From Flectobacillus longus (GTDB taxonomy: Bacteria > Bacteroidota > Bacteroidia > Cytophagales > Spirosomataceae), in assembly GCF_030056705.1 (NCBI RefSeq), contig NZ_JASHIC010000013.1:144117-208116 (forward strand): DNA of 64,000 bases, given 5' to 3'. The notes beneath the pieces are model-generated. The model was not told the origin of the DNA. It did no database searches and saw only the letters and a program-made list of their open reading frames with translations. The translations under genes were made by a program, and so were the position numbers. Shown here in pieces: positions 7,876-16,375 of this stretch. The stretch's first letter is position 1; each line of letters starts with the position of its first letter.

Positions 7876-8343
7876 CTAAAATACTATCTCCATTTTAATA
7901 TCAGCACGAGAATATTCGGTTTCACCAATTGGAACTTCGACGAAGCCTAATTTACGATACATGGTTAAAGCTGGTGTAAGTTGAGTCGAGGAAACTAACC
8001 ATAGAACTGTTGCACCTAAATCTTTTGCCGCCTGAATCGTATGCGCACATAGAACCTTTCCTGCTCCGATACCTTGATATTGAGGGTTTACAGCCATTTT
8101 AGCCATTTCATAATCGGTATCACTATTTTTGACTAAGGCAACTGTTCCTACTACTTGATTTTGAAAAAGGGCAAAGAAAATCTGACCTCCACTTTCCAAA
8201 ATATATTTTTCGGGATTTTCCAGTTGCTCCACATCATGTGGTTCTACTTTAAAATACTTTTGAATCCATTCTAAATTCAAAGTCTTAAAATCCTCTTTGT
8301 ACTGAGGTTGGTATGATTCGATTTGTATTGATTCCTTTGACAT
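7876..8343 (-). CDS. GNAT-family N-acetyltransferase
   Basis: A 155-residue single GNAT domain. The acetyl-CoA pyrophosphate loop is visible as VNPQYQGIGAGKVL, preceded by the beta-4 strand EMAKMAV, and the C-terminal YRKLGFVEVP is typical of the fold. It is cytoplasmic. GNAT enzymes move an acetyl group from acetyl-CoA to an amine; the acceptor cannot be told from sequence. It appears to be a single-gene transcript between a strong palindrome downstream and a repeat element upstream. Confidence 0.85.
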   Translation of the reverse strand: MSKESIQIESYQPQYKEDFKTLNLEWIQKYFKVEPHDVEQLENPEKYILESGGQIFFALFQNQVVGTVALVKNSDTDYEMAKMAVNPQYQGIGAGKVLCAHTIQAAKDLGATVLWLVSSTQLTPALTMYRKLGFVEVPIGETEYSRADIKMEIVF

Positions 8344-8467
8344 AAATCTATCATGCTATACGCCTAGAGCCATAGGCTTTTGGCAAATGGTTGATAAAAA
8401 AGTTATCAGTTATTGGTATATCAGTTATTGGATTGCACTCATCACCAGATTAGTACTTTCAAATTAA

Positions 8468-8607
8468 CTTAGTGGGCAAAATTAAAATAATTTTACCCGC
8501 TTTAAGCTCTAGGCTTTATGCTGTAGGCTAAAAGTTGAAATGAATTTCTCATGAAATAACTTAAGCTCTTTTGCCTAATGCCTATAGCCGAGAGCTTAAA
8601 GCCTACA
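8468..8607. repeat. Dispersed ~140 bp inverted-repeat element, best-preserved copy
   Basis: Starts with a small palindrome (GGGCAAAATT..AATTTTACCC), continues with GCTTTAAGCTCTAGGCTTTA and TGCTGTAGGCTAAAAGTT, a TTCTCATGAAATAA centre, and ends with GCCTAATGCCTATAGCC and GAGAGCTTAAAGCC, which mirror the front arm. Related copies lie at 16376, 36749 (opposite orientation) and 63641. The stop codon of the phzF-like gene falls inside its edge. Confidence 0.7.
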
Positions 8608-9388
8608 CAAAGATTTGACCCTTAAGATATAATACAGCCTTTCCTGCAATTTTGACTCTATCGCCTTCAAGTTTGCACCATAACTCTCCTTTGCGAGGTG
8701 ATATTTGCCATGCGGTTAGCGCTGTCTTGCCGAGTTGTTGAGCCCAATAGGGTGTCAAAGTCGTATGTGCCGAACCAGTAACGGGATCTTCGTCAATCCC
8801 TGATTGTGGTCCGAAGAAACGTGACACAAAATCTACCTTACTACCTTTGGCAGTTGCAATAATTCCTCTGGCTTCGATAGTAGCCATTTTTCGCAAATCT
8901 GGACGAAGTTCCAAGACCAATGTTTCATTTTCGAGCACGACCATATAATCCGATTTGCCACGATAGGTATGAAGGATATTTACGCCCAAACATTCATTCA
9001 AAGCTGGCAATGGCTCTACCTCCTTGATTTCGTCTACAGGAAAATTTAATTCTAATAAATCATCTTGTTTCTGAACCGTTAAGATGCCACTTCTTGAAAA
9101 AAACTCGATAACCTCATGCTTATAACCTAATTCAGTAAACAATACATGCGCAGTTGCCAAAGTAGCATGACCACACAAATCCACTTCTACCGTTGGGGTA
9201 AACCAGCGAATATGAAAACGAGTGTCTGTTTCTTGTACAAAAAAGGCAGTTTCAGCCAGATTGTTTTCCAATGCAATTTTTTGCATTAGATCATCTGTCA
9301 GCCATGATTCTAGCGGGCAAACTGCCGCTGGATTTCCTCCAAAAACTTGAGAAGAAAACGCATCTACTTGATAAATAGAAATTTGCAT
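8603..9388 (-). CDS. PhzF-family isomerase/epimerase-like protein
   Basis: A 261-residue member of the PhzF (phenazine biosynthesis-like) family, which has a diaminopimelate-epimerase fold made of two similar halves. Typical motifs are YQVDAFSSQVFGGNPAAVC, NNLAETAFF with the catalytic Glu, LCGHATLATAHVL and DEDPVTGSAHTTL. No phenazine genes are nearby, and most such proteins are unrelated to phenazines, so the substrate is unknown. A MarR regulator is 104 bases upstream on the same strand, and a degenerate copy of that regulator's operator-like sequence occurs at about 9410-9423, so MarR control is plausible. Confidence 0.88.
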   Translation of the reverse strand: MQISIYQVDAFSSQVFGGNPAAVCPLESWLTDDLMQKIALENNLAETAFFVQETDTRFHIRWFTPTVEVDLCGHATLATAHVLFTELGYKHEVIEFFSRSGILTVQKQDDLLELNFPVDEIKEVEPLPALNECLGVNILHTYRGKSDYMVVLENETLVLELRPDLRKMATIEARGIIATAKGSKVDFVSRFFGPQSGIDEDPVTGSAHTTLTPYWAQQLGKTALTAWQISPRKGELWCKLEGDRVKIAGKAVLYLKGQIFV

Positions 9389-9492
9389 TGTATTAATATT
9401 GAAGTTTATGTAATTGGGTTATAGCTTTCGGGCGTCAGTTTTGGGCTTTAAAAGAACTTTCTTTTCTGTTTCTCAAAAGTTATTACTATGAG

Positions 9493-9984
9493 CTACTTTG
9501 ATTTTTCATCAATATATTTTTGATAGTAATCTATATAAAAACCATCTTTCAAAAAATACTGCTCGAATGCCTCCACAGAACGCATTAAATCATGTGCTTC
9601 TTTGCTAATCAATTGTTGATTAACCGTTTTGATGTTGTCCCAAATTTCTTGTAACTGGGGTAAAAATGCCCAGCCTTTTTCTGTCAGTTTCAAAATACGT
9701 TTACGAGCATCTTCAGGCGACTTTTCGGACATAACCCAGCCTTTTTTCTCTAATTCTTTTACAAATTGAATCACCGCAGGATGCGAAATATTTAGATACT
9801 CTGAGGCTTCCATCACACCGATAGATTCTTTTTGAGACAACAAGTAAAAAAGAGGAAACCATTTGGGTTCAAAATCGATGCCGTGTACACGGTACACATT
9901 AATGGCCTGCTTAAAAACCAATTCGGCAAGACGTTTCATCCTACTCGCAATCGCCAAAGGGCCTAATTCTTTAATAATATCCAT
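9493..9984 (-). CDS. MarR-family transcriptional regulator
   Basis: A 163-residue winged-helix regulator. The DNA-binding part runs from about residue 45 to 110: FYLLSQKESIGVMEASEYLNISHPAVIQFVKELEKKGW is the helix-turn-helix region, followed by the wing with the DxRKR-like SPEDARKRILKLTEKG motif. Flanking helices form the dimer interface. Two adjacent 12-bp palindromes lie 6 bases upstream of its start codon, so it is probably autoregulated. The likely target is the downstream phzF-like gene on the same strand. The ligand is unknown. Confidence 0.88.
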   Translation of the reverse strand: MDIIKELGPLAIASRMKRLAELVFKQAINVYRVHGIDFEPKWFPLFYLLSQKESIGVMEASEYLNISHPAVIQFVKELEKKGWVMSEKSPEDARKRILKLTEKGWAFLPQLQEIWDNIKTVNQQLISKEAHDLMRSVEAFEQYFLKDGFYIDYYQKYIDEKSK

Positions 9985-9990
9985 TTTTAT

Positions 9991-10014
9991 GTAATCAGTT
10001 ACGTAACCAGTTAC
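9991..10014. promoter_or_regulatory. Tandem palindromes, candidate MarR autoregulatory operator
   Basis: GTAATCAGTTAC (9991-10002) is followed directly by GTAACCAGTTAC (10003-10014). The second is a perfect GTAAC/GTTAC dyad and the first differs by one base. Tandem dyads right before a MarR gene are the usual form of an autoregulatory operator. Confidence 0.5.
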
Positions 10015-10066
10015 TAAATTAATTATTTATTTTAACTAAAAAAATAAAAGATAAGAATTTTATGAT

Positions 10067-10099
10067 AGTCGGCTAAAAGATGACTGCTCCTAGCCGACT
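10067..10099 (-). terminator. Hairpin after the ModF-like gene
   Basis: The arms AGTCGGCTA and TAGCCGACT form a 9-bp stem with a 15-base loop just past the stop of the ABC ATPase gene. The following T tract on the minus strand is weak, so terminator function is only probable. Confidence 0.4.
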
Positions 10100-10107
10100 G
10101 CCAGATA

Positions 10108-11586
10108 CTATCTATCTAAGATTTCAGCATTACCTTCAGTCATTTTTAACACCTTTGAAACACAGGCTGGTATCTCCCCTTCATAATGCGTTACGTAAAG
10201 CAATGTTTTATTCAATTTGACACAAATTTCATCTACCAAATCTCTAAAATAACGAATATGCTGTTGGTCAAGCCCTTGACAAGGCTCATCTAATACCAAT
10301 AAAGGAGGGTTTTTAATCAAAGCTCTTGCCAGCAATACCATACGCTGTTCGCCTGTTGAAATTTCAGAAAAACGCTTTTGCGATAAATGCTCAATTCCCA
10401 ACAAGCGTAGATATTTTTCGGCTAGCTCTTGCTGTCCAGGCTTTAATGACTGATACAGTCCATTGGTATTGTACAAACCTGAGGCTACAGCTTTGAAAAC
10501 CTCTGTTCTTTTGGTAAAAAACAAATGCAATTCGGGCGACACAAAGCCTATCTTGCCTTTAATATCCCAAATCGACTCTCCCGAGCCTCTTTTACGGTCG
10601 AAAAGGTCAAAATCGTTAGCATAACTTTGTGGATTATCGGCATTGATGAGACTTAGAAGCGTAGATTTTCCAGAACCATTTGGTCCTAATACAGCCCATT
10701 TTTCACCACGTTTTACTTCCCAATTGAGCGTATTTAATACTTTTTTACTTCCATAACTTACGTTTACGTTACGCATACGGACAGCGTATTCGAAGGTATC
10801 TTGACTTGTACTCGATGCCAAAAGTTCTTCTAGCAAAGCATGATCTAACTTTACTTCCTGTGTGGCTCCTGCCTCTATGCTTTTTTTCAATTCAAAAACA
10901 TTCGTAATACAAGTCGGTATTTCGTCGGGTGTAGTTACCAAAATAATATGGGTGCCATGTTGCGATATAGCATTGATGGCTTCATGTAATATCGTTCTGG
11001 AAGCAATATCTAAACCCACAAATGGGGTATCTAACAACATTACTTTGGGACGTTTGAGAAACGAACGCGTCAGCAAAGTACGACGAGTTTCGCCGTTCGA
11101 AAGAGTCATTAATTTACGTTCAAGCAGATGTTCGATGCGTAATACTCTGGCGGCATTCAATAGCTCTTCCTCGGTATATGGTGAAGGTGGTAATTGAACC
11201 GATTTTTCATCGATTGTACCAATAGGTTTCATTTGGTCTGTCAAAAACTCACGAACTGTTGGCGAGTTTTCGGCATCATACACGTTGAAACGCTGCTGGT
11301 AATATTGTGCGGCAGAATTCAGGATACGATTTCCTGAATAATCTCTTGATACCAACTCGATTTTATCTTTCAGCAATTGTCCTTCTTCCAAGAAATGGAA
11401 TTTAACTTTCCCTCCCACAAATGGAATTTTACCTGCCAAAGCTTCTAACAAAGTGGTTTTACCCGAACCATTTTCTCCAACAATAGCCCAATGTTGTTGG
11501 TCTTCTATTTGCCAAGTAAGGTTGCGAACGACAATTTTTTCAAATTTTCTGAGAGCTGTATTTTCTAAACTGATAAAAGGAGTCAT
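10108..11586 (-). CDS. modF: Double ABC ATPase, ModF/PhrA-like
   Basis: A 492-residue protein with two complete ABC ATPase domains and no membrane segment. The first has Walker A GENGSGKTT (near residue 37), signature LSNGETRR and Walker B VMLLDTPF; the second has Walker A GPNGSGKST (near residue 295), signature ISTGEQRMVLLARAL and Walker B LLVLDEP. The first Walker B has Thr in place of the catalytic Glu, so that site may be a poor hydrolase. Length and layout match ModF of E. coli (490 residues), which is linked to molybdate genes, but no molybdate transporter is present here. Its real role in this organism is unproven. Confidence 0.75.
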   Translation of the reverse strand: MTPFISLENTALRKFEKIVVRNLTWQIEDQQHWAIVGENGSGKTTLLEALAGKIPFVGGKVKFHFLEEGQLLKDKIELVSRDYSGNRILNSAAQYYQQRFNVYDAENSPTVREFLTDQMKPIGTIDEKSVQLPPSPYTEEELLNAARVLRIEHLLERKLMTLSNGETRRTLLTRSFLKRPKVMLLDTPFVGLDIASRTILHEAINAISQHGTHIILVTTPDEIPTCITNVFELKKSIEAGATQEVKLDHALLEELLASSTSQDTFEYAVRMRNVNVSYGSKKVLNTLNWEVKRGEKWAVLGPNGSGKSTLLSLINADNPQSYANDFDLFDRKRGSGESIWDIKGKIGFVSPELHLFFTKRTEVFKAVASGLYNTNGLYQSLKPGQQELAEKYLRLLGIEHLSQKRFSEISTGEQRMVLLARALIKNPPLLVLDEPCQGLDQQHIRYFRDLVDEICVKLNKTLLYVTHYEGEIPACVSKVLKMTEGNAEILDR

Positions 11587-11627
11587 TATATTTTATTGGT
11601 TAACCATGCTTTTTCATTACTAAAGTT

Positions 11628-12473
11628 TCAAAAATAATGCTTTTTAAATGCCAAAGGGTTGACTCCAGTCAGCTTTTTGAAAGTTCTGTTAAAATAAGAC
11701 ATACTTTCAAAACCGCAATCGAAGCAGGTTTCTGTCACATTTTTATCTAAAAGCAATAAATTTTTGGCTTGATTGACCCGATAATGATTTAAAAATTCGA
11801 TAAAAGTCAGTCGTGTCATTCTCTTAAAATAACGGCAAAAAGCCGCTTCTGAAAGATTGGTCATTTCGGCGACTTCGCTCAATTCTATTTTACGCTGATA
11901 GTTTTCATCAATAAACTGATACAGGCGTTTGATACGCTCTTGGTCTTTTTTGTTGTACTGATTTTCGACAGGCTTCTCATGTAAAAGTTCGTATTCAGTC
12001 GTGTTGGCGAGTAACTGAAAAATACTGAGTACTTCCAAAAACTGCTCAAATGGCGGTATTGTACGAATATTTTTCATTCTTTCGGCCAATGCTAACTTCA
12101 CATTTTCGCCGAAAGCAATACCGTATTGTGAACGCTCAAACAGCTCGGCTATTCCTTTGAGTTCAGGTGTTTTGCTAAGTCCATTTCCCAAAAATGACGG
12201 ACTCAATTGCAAAACTACTTTCTCATAATCCTCCGTCTTGACCATGTAATCAAAATTGAGATGCGGAATATTGGAGCCAATCAGCACCAAATCATTGTAA
12301 CGATAACGTGATATATGTTCGCCCACATGCCGAGTTCCATCTGTGCCTTCGATATAGACCAGCTCGATTTCGGGGTGAAAATGCCAATAAAAAATCTGAC
12401 TCAATCTTGGATTTTGCATAATCCGAAATGAGCTATTAGAGTCTGGCGAAAATTCTTCTAGAATGAGTTTCAT
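11628..12473 (-). CDS. AraC-family transcriptional regulator with cupin sensor domain
   Basis: A 281-residue protein with an N-terminal cupin-like domain (HFHPEIELVYIEGTDGTRHVG) that probably binds a small ligand, and two C-terminal helix-turn-helix motifs (about residues 180-280, with LSEVAEMTNLSEAAFCRYFKR and the signature TETCFDCGFESMSYFNRTFK). It is transcribed away from a PhyH-type dioxygenase gene, sharing a 244-base intergenic region, which makes that gene and the following aldo/keto reductase its likely targets. The ligand is unknown. Confidence 0.9.
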   Translation of the reverse strand: MKLILEEFSPDSNSSFRIMQNPRLSQIFYWHFHPEIELVYIEGTDGTRHVGEHISRYRYNDLVLIGSNIPHLNFDYMVKTEDYEKVVLQLSPSFLGNGLSKTPELKGIAELFERSQYGIAFGENVKLALAERMKNIRTIPPFEQFLEVLSIFQLLANTTEYELLHEKPVENQYNKKDQERIKRLYQFIDENYQRKIELSEVAEMTNLSEAAFCRYFKRMTRLTFIEFLNHYRVNQAKNLLLLDKNVTETCFDCGFESMSYFNRTFKKLTGVNPLAFKKHYF

Positions 12474-12667
12474 AATTCACTCCTAATGGGTTTTAAGACA
12501 AAATCTTCAAAATACCGTTTAAGCACACTCAACTGGCTTGTTAACTTGCTACGAATTTGTCAAATTTTGAACTTTATTTATCCAATTACAAATCATTATT
12601 TATAAAAAAATCAAAATTGTTCAAAAAATGGCAATTATTAGCCAAGATTTTGACTATTGCAACAGGT

Positions 12668-12675
12668 TAAATTTG
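12668..12675 (+). promoter_or_regulatory. Candidate -7 promoter element for the PhyH-type gene
   Basis: TAAATTTG matches the Bacteroidota TAnnTTTG element and lies 42 bases before the start codon. A TTTTG lies upstream at 12648-12652, closer than the usual spacing. Gene and divergent AraC regulator share this region. Confidence 0.4.
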
Positions 12676-12717
12676 TATAACAATTTCAATAACAGATATT
12701 ACTAAACTAACAAGACC

Positions 12718-13698
12718 ATGCAAATGACTCCAACAATGGCTCCGACAATGATGGCCAATCAAAATCATAGAGATATTCCAGGCAATCCTTCTACTGCGAC
12801 AAGTAGCAAAATCGGTTTGAACGATCGTAGCAATGGTAAACCCTTACGTGTATTGAGCGAAGAAGATTGGCAATTTTGGATTCATAATGGGTATGTCGTC
12901 ATCAAAAATGCTATCTCACGTGAGCAAGCAGCTAAAACCGCAGCCTTTCTGTGGGAGTTTGAGGAAAAAGATCCTAATAATTCCGACACGTGGTATTCGG
13001 CACCAAGAGCCGAAATGCAGATGAAGGAACTAGTGGGTAGTGGCATGGTCGAGGTTTATAACCATCAGTTGTTATGGGAAAATCGTCAGGCGCAACGCGT
13101 GTATGACGCCTTTGTGGACGTTTGGGGTACTGAAAAATTGTGGGTGACGATTGATAGAGCCAATCTCAACTTTCCGATGCGTCCCAATCATATTTTCAAG
13201 GGTTTTATTCACTGGGATTATGACCCAGAAACTCGCCCTCAAAATGTACAAGGAGTTTTGGCATTAGCAGACCAAACAGATGAAAATATGGGTGGCTTTC
13301 AATGTATTCCAGAGCTTTATCGTACTTATGACACTTGGAAATTGACTCAACCAGAAGATAGAGACAGATTTAAACCAGACACCACTGGTCTCGAAGAGCA
13401 TTTTGTAAAAGTAAAACTAGAAGCTGGCGATTTGCTTATTTTCAATAGTACACAGCCACATGGTATTCGTCCAAATAAAAGTGAAGATAAAGTACGAATT
13501 GCTCAATATATTTCGATGATGCCAGCCGAGGAAGATAATGAGGCTTTGAAAAATTGGAGAATCAACTCATGGAAAAACCGTATCGCTCCTGAAGGATACG
13601 CATTTCCTGGCGACCCAAGAAACTTTGAAAGAGACCGCTACGAAACAGCCGTGTTATCAGATTTAGGAAAAAAATTACTCGGACTTGAGAGTTATTGA
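12718..13698 (+). CDS. Phytanoyl-CoA dioxygenase (PhyH) family protein
   Basis: A 326-residue Fe(II)/2-oxoglutarate-dependent oxygenase. The iron ligands are visible as HWD (His165, Asp167) in GFIHWDYDP and His248 in TQPHGIRPN, and a downstream Arg (KVRIAQY) is placed to bind 2-oxoglutarate. The first ~45 residues are low-complexity and Met-rich (several in-frame ATGs), so the true start may be a little further in. It hydroxylates an unknown substrate; members range from lipid to secondary-metabolite enzymes. It is divergent from an AraC regulator and followed 97 bases later by an aldo/keto reductase, suggesting an inducible catabolic pair. Confidence 0.82.
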   Translation: MQMTPTMAPTMMANQNHRDIPGNPSTATSSKIGLNDRSNGKPLRVLSEEDWQFWIHNGYVVIKNAISREQAAKTAAFLWEFEEKDPNNSDTWYSAPRAEMQMKELVGSGMVEVYNHQLLWENRQAQRVYDAFVDVWGTEKLWVTIDRANLNFPMRPNHIFKGFIHWDYDPETRPQNVQGVLALADQTDENMGGFQCIPELYRTYDTWKLTQPEDRDRFKPDTTGLEEHFVKVKLEAGDLLIFNSTQPHGIRPNKSEDKVRIAQYISMMPAEEDNEALKNWRINSWKNRIAPEGYAFPGDPRNFERDRYETAVLSDLGKKLLGLESY

Positions 13699-13795
13699 GT
13701 AATTGAATGAATTCAGATTGAGTGATTTTGAATAATTTATTGACTGAATATTTAATAAAATCACTCATTCTCTAAATCATAATTAACATACAACC

Positions 13796-14611
13796 ATGCA
13801 GTTATATACAACTTTAAATACAGGACAAACTATGCCTTTGCTGGGGCTTGGCGTGTATGATATGTACAACCAAGAAGCTGAACAAGCCGTAGAGTGGGCA
13901 ATAGAAACGGGTTATCGATTAATAGATACGGCTTCGATGTATGAAAATGAGCTAGAAATCGGCAATGCCATACGAAGAAGTAATATAGCTAGAAGTGAAT
14001 TGTTTGTGACAACCAAAGTTCACAACAACGACCAAGGTTATGACAAGACCTTAAGAGCTTTTGACCAAAGTCTCAAGAAACTCTCGATAGACTATATCGA
14101 TTTATATTTGGTGCATTGGCCTATCAAGGCAACACGAAAGGAAACATGGCTGGCTCTTGAGCATCTATATCAAGAAGGGATGGTTCGCTCAGTTGGTGTG
14201 GCAAATTATCTTTCTCCTTTCCTAGAGGAGCTTTCAGAATACGCTAATATCGTCCCTGCGGTCAATCAAGTGGAATTTAGTCCTTATCTTTTTCTGGAAG
14301 ATTTATTAACCGAATGTCAAGTAAAAGGTATTCAGTTGCAGGCCTACACGCCATTAGTTCGTGGGCAAAAGATGAATGACCCAAGACTTGTTGCTTTGGC
14401 TGAAAAATATGATAAAAGTCCCGCCCAAATCATTTTACGTTGGGCACTCCAACATGGGGTTTCTACTATTCCGAAATCATCCAATCTCAAACGTTTGAAG
14501 GAGAATTTTGATGTCTTTGATTTTGCTATTTCTTCTGAAGATATGCTAATGATTGATGGTTTTGATGAACAATTAAGAGTAGTTGATGACCCTATGGAGA
14601 TGTTTTATTGA
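13796..14611 (+). CDS. Aldo/keto reductase, 2,5-diketo-D-gluconate reductase-like
   Basis: A 271-residue NADPH-dependent reductase of the short bacterial aldo/keto type. The tetrad is complete: Asp in LIDTASMYENE, Tyr in the same stretch, Lys in VTTKVHN and His in YLVHWPI. C-terminal IPKSSNLKRLKEN is the NADP 2'-phosphate binding motif. It is cytoplasmic. It follows the PhyH gene on the same strand and is not related closely to the YghZ-like reductase at 3.7 kb. The substrate is probably a keto sugar or aldehyde. Confidence 0.87.
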   Translation: MQLYTTLNTGQTMPLLGLGVYDMYNQEAEQAVEWAIETGYRLIDTASMYENELEIGNAIRRSNIARSELFVTTKVHNNDQGYDKTLRAFDQSLKKLSIDYIDLYLVHWPIKATRKETWLALEHLYQEGMVRSVGVANYLSPFLEELSEYANIVPAVNQVEFSPYLFLEDLLTECQVKGIQLQAYTPLVRGQKMNDPRLVALAEKYDKSPAQIILRWALQHGVSTIPKSSNLKRLKENFDVFDFAISSEDMLMIDGFDEQLRVVDDPMEMFY

Positions 14612-14931
14612 TTTTTAGGGGCAAAGTTGCAGTATAGGCACAAAGGCAAAGAGGCACAAAGTCACAAAGTGTGAAAAAATCTCTCTACCATTAGACGCAA
14701 ACATTGCGCCTCTACCGCCCCCCCCCTTTGCCCCTATGTGCCTTTGTGCCTGTTTCCTCCAGACGCAAGCATTGCGTTTCTACCGAAAACCCCTTTGTGC
14801 CTCTGTGCCTGTTCCCTCTCTCCCTTTCCGTTGAATAGTTTTTATTGTTTTTCAGGCATCTAAGTTTCTTTTTTTTGTAAAATGCAACGAATTTTACATT
14901 CAAATAAAATTCGCCAATAAGAAAATTCAAC
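14612..14931. repeat. Intergenic array of two dispersed-repeat families plus a C9 run
   Basis: Contains the CTTTGTGCCTxTGTGCCTG repeat at about 14727-14757 and 14787-14815, and its reverse complement at about 14634-14665. Two copies of the AGACGCAA..TTGCG palindrome lie at 14693-14716 and 14761-14783. A run of nine C lies at 14718-14726. No gene is credible here. Confidence 0.75.
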
Positions 14932-15873
14932 ATGAGAAAATTTACCTTATTAATCTTTATTCTTGCTATCGGAATTTACTGGAGTTGTAAACAAGAAGTT
15001 ACTGTGGATTTACCCAAAGAAACATCGTTTTATATAGTCGGAGACTGGGGACGTATGGGACAATATGCCCAAACACCCATTGCGAAGCAAATGGACAAAT
15101 CGGCCAAGTTAGCCCCTATTGACTTTATTTTTTCGACAGGAGATAATTTTTATGAAAATGGTGTAGCCGATGTCAACGATGCACATTGGAAACAATCCTT
15201 TGAACAAGTATATAGCGGGTCTAATATTTTAAAAAATTGGTATATCACCCTTGGTAATCATGATTATATGGGCAACCCTACTGCGCAATTGGATTATGCT
15301 AAAATCAATAAGCGATGGATTTTGCCTAATAGATATTATACTTTTGTACGTGAAATGGCGAATAACAATAATGTACGTTTTGTGATTATTGACACGACTC
15401 CATTCATTAACGAGCACCGAACTAATGCTTTCATGCACTCTGATATTTTGTCGCAGGATACTCAAAGGCAATTAAAATGGTTGGATAGTACTTTGAGTAT
15501 TAGTAAAGAAAAAATCAAAATTGTGGTAGGACACCACCCTATGTATTCTGCTGGAACAGGTAGAGGCGACCAAGCAGAAGTTATTAGTATTATCAAACCT
15601 CTTTTGAGTAAATACAAAGTACAGTTATATATTTCAAGCCATAGCCATAATAGCCAATATCTAAAGGCTCCAGACCTAGATACGGAACTGTTGGTGAGTG
15701 GCGGAGCTGCGTATGCCAATGATATCGTAAGAAAAGAACATCCTTATTTGCTTTTTGGCACCAATACTCCAGCTTTTACTTCAGTCAAAATCAAGGATAA
15801 TTTGATTACCACAAGCTTTGTGGATAGTACCGGAAAAGTGCTATATTCGAAAGATAAAATAATTGTTCCATAA
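14932..15873 (+). CDS. Secreted metallophosphoesterase, purple acid phosphatase-like lipoprotein
   Basis: A 313-residue protein with a short signal peptide ending in YWSC, a plausible lipobox, so it is probably a lipoprotein outside the inner membrane. The metal-binding blocks of the calcineurin-like fold are in order: GDWG, GDNFYENG, GNHDYMGN, VGHHPMYS and SSHSHNSQ. The block spacing and GDNFYENGV match tartrate-resistant purple acid phosphatases (about 300 residues). It probably releases phosphate from organic esters. It appears monocistronic and precedes a small alpha-CTD-like gene by 98 bases. Confidence 0.85.
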   Translation: MRKFTLLIFILAIGIYWSCKQEVTVDLPKETSFYIVGDWGRMGQYAQTPIAKQMDKSAKLAPIDFIFSTGDNFYENGVADVNDAHWKQSFEQVYSGSNILKNWYITLGNHDYMGNPTAQLDYAKINKRWILPNRYYTFVREMANNNNVRFVIIDTTPFINEHRTNAFMHSDILSQDTQRQLKWLDSTLSISKEKIKIVVGHHPMYSAGTGRGDQAEVISIIKPLLSKYKVQLYISSHSHNSQYLKAPDLDTELLVSGGAAYANDIVRKEHPYLLFGTNTPAFTSVKIKDNLITTSFVDSTGKVLYSKDKIIVP

Positions 15874-15971
15874 GTTGTGCCATAAAATGTCGTATATTAG
15901 CACACTGGAATCTATAACTAGCACACGGTACAACTTTTTAGGTGTAACACAAAAACTATTGATTAACAGCA

Positions 15972-16238
15972 ATGACTACAATTTCTCATTCTGAATATCT
16001 AAATGCACTCAGGATTATTAAAGAGTACGAGGAGCAAAAACTAAACGCAGGAAATTTTTTAGAAACGCTTAGTGCCAGTAAAAACTTAAAGCGCTTCCTC
16101 CAAGACCACAATGTTGTGAGTTTTGACCAGTTGGTTGAACTTTTCCAGAACGGTACCATGAACTCATGGTCGGGATTTGGCAAAAAACTTTTATTAGAAA
16201 TAGAAGAACTCATCCAAAAAAGTACTGCCTTACAATAG
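15972..16238 (+). CDS. Small protein resembling the RNA polymerase alpha C-terminal domain
   Basis: An 88-residue soluble protein with no signal peptide. Residues ~33-82 align by eye with the alpha-CTD: SASKNLKRFLQDHNVVSFDQL matches the alpha SVRSANCLKNAGIRTIGDL region, and MNSWSGFGKKLLLEIEEL matches MLRTPNFGRKSLNEIKEV, including the helix-turn FGKK and LxEI. There is no N-terminal assembly domain, so it cannot be a complete alpha subunit. It could bind DNA or regulators. It ends before a perfect 17-bp terminator hairpin. Family membership is my inference from pattern. Confidence 0.6.
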   Translation: MTTISHSEYLNALRIIKEYEEQKLNAGNFLETLSASKNLKRFLQDHNVVSFDQLVELFQNGTMNSWSGFGKKLLLEIEELIQKSTALQ

Positions 16239-16332
16239 TTCTGTTCAGCAGTAAAAGGTTATTTATTACTGGTATATCTGTTGTCAGAAACAGCACTAAA
16301 TAATTTCATTTACTGATAAAATGAACTAAAAT

Positions 16333-16370
16333 AAAAAAAGCTGAGAAGATTCGTCTTCTCAGCTTTTTTT
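16333..16370. terminator. Bidirectional terminator with UUCG loop
   Basis: A perfect 17-bp stem (AAAAAAAGCTGAGAAGA and its complement) closed by a TTCG tetraloop, with A7 and T7 flanks. It separates the convergent alpha-CTD-like and pheT genes and can end both. Confidence 0.92.
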
Positions 16371-16375
16371 ATTGT

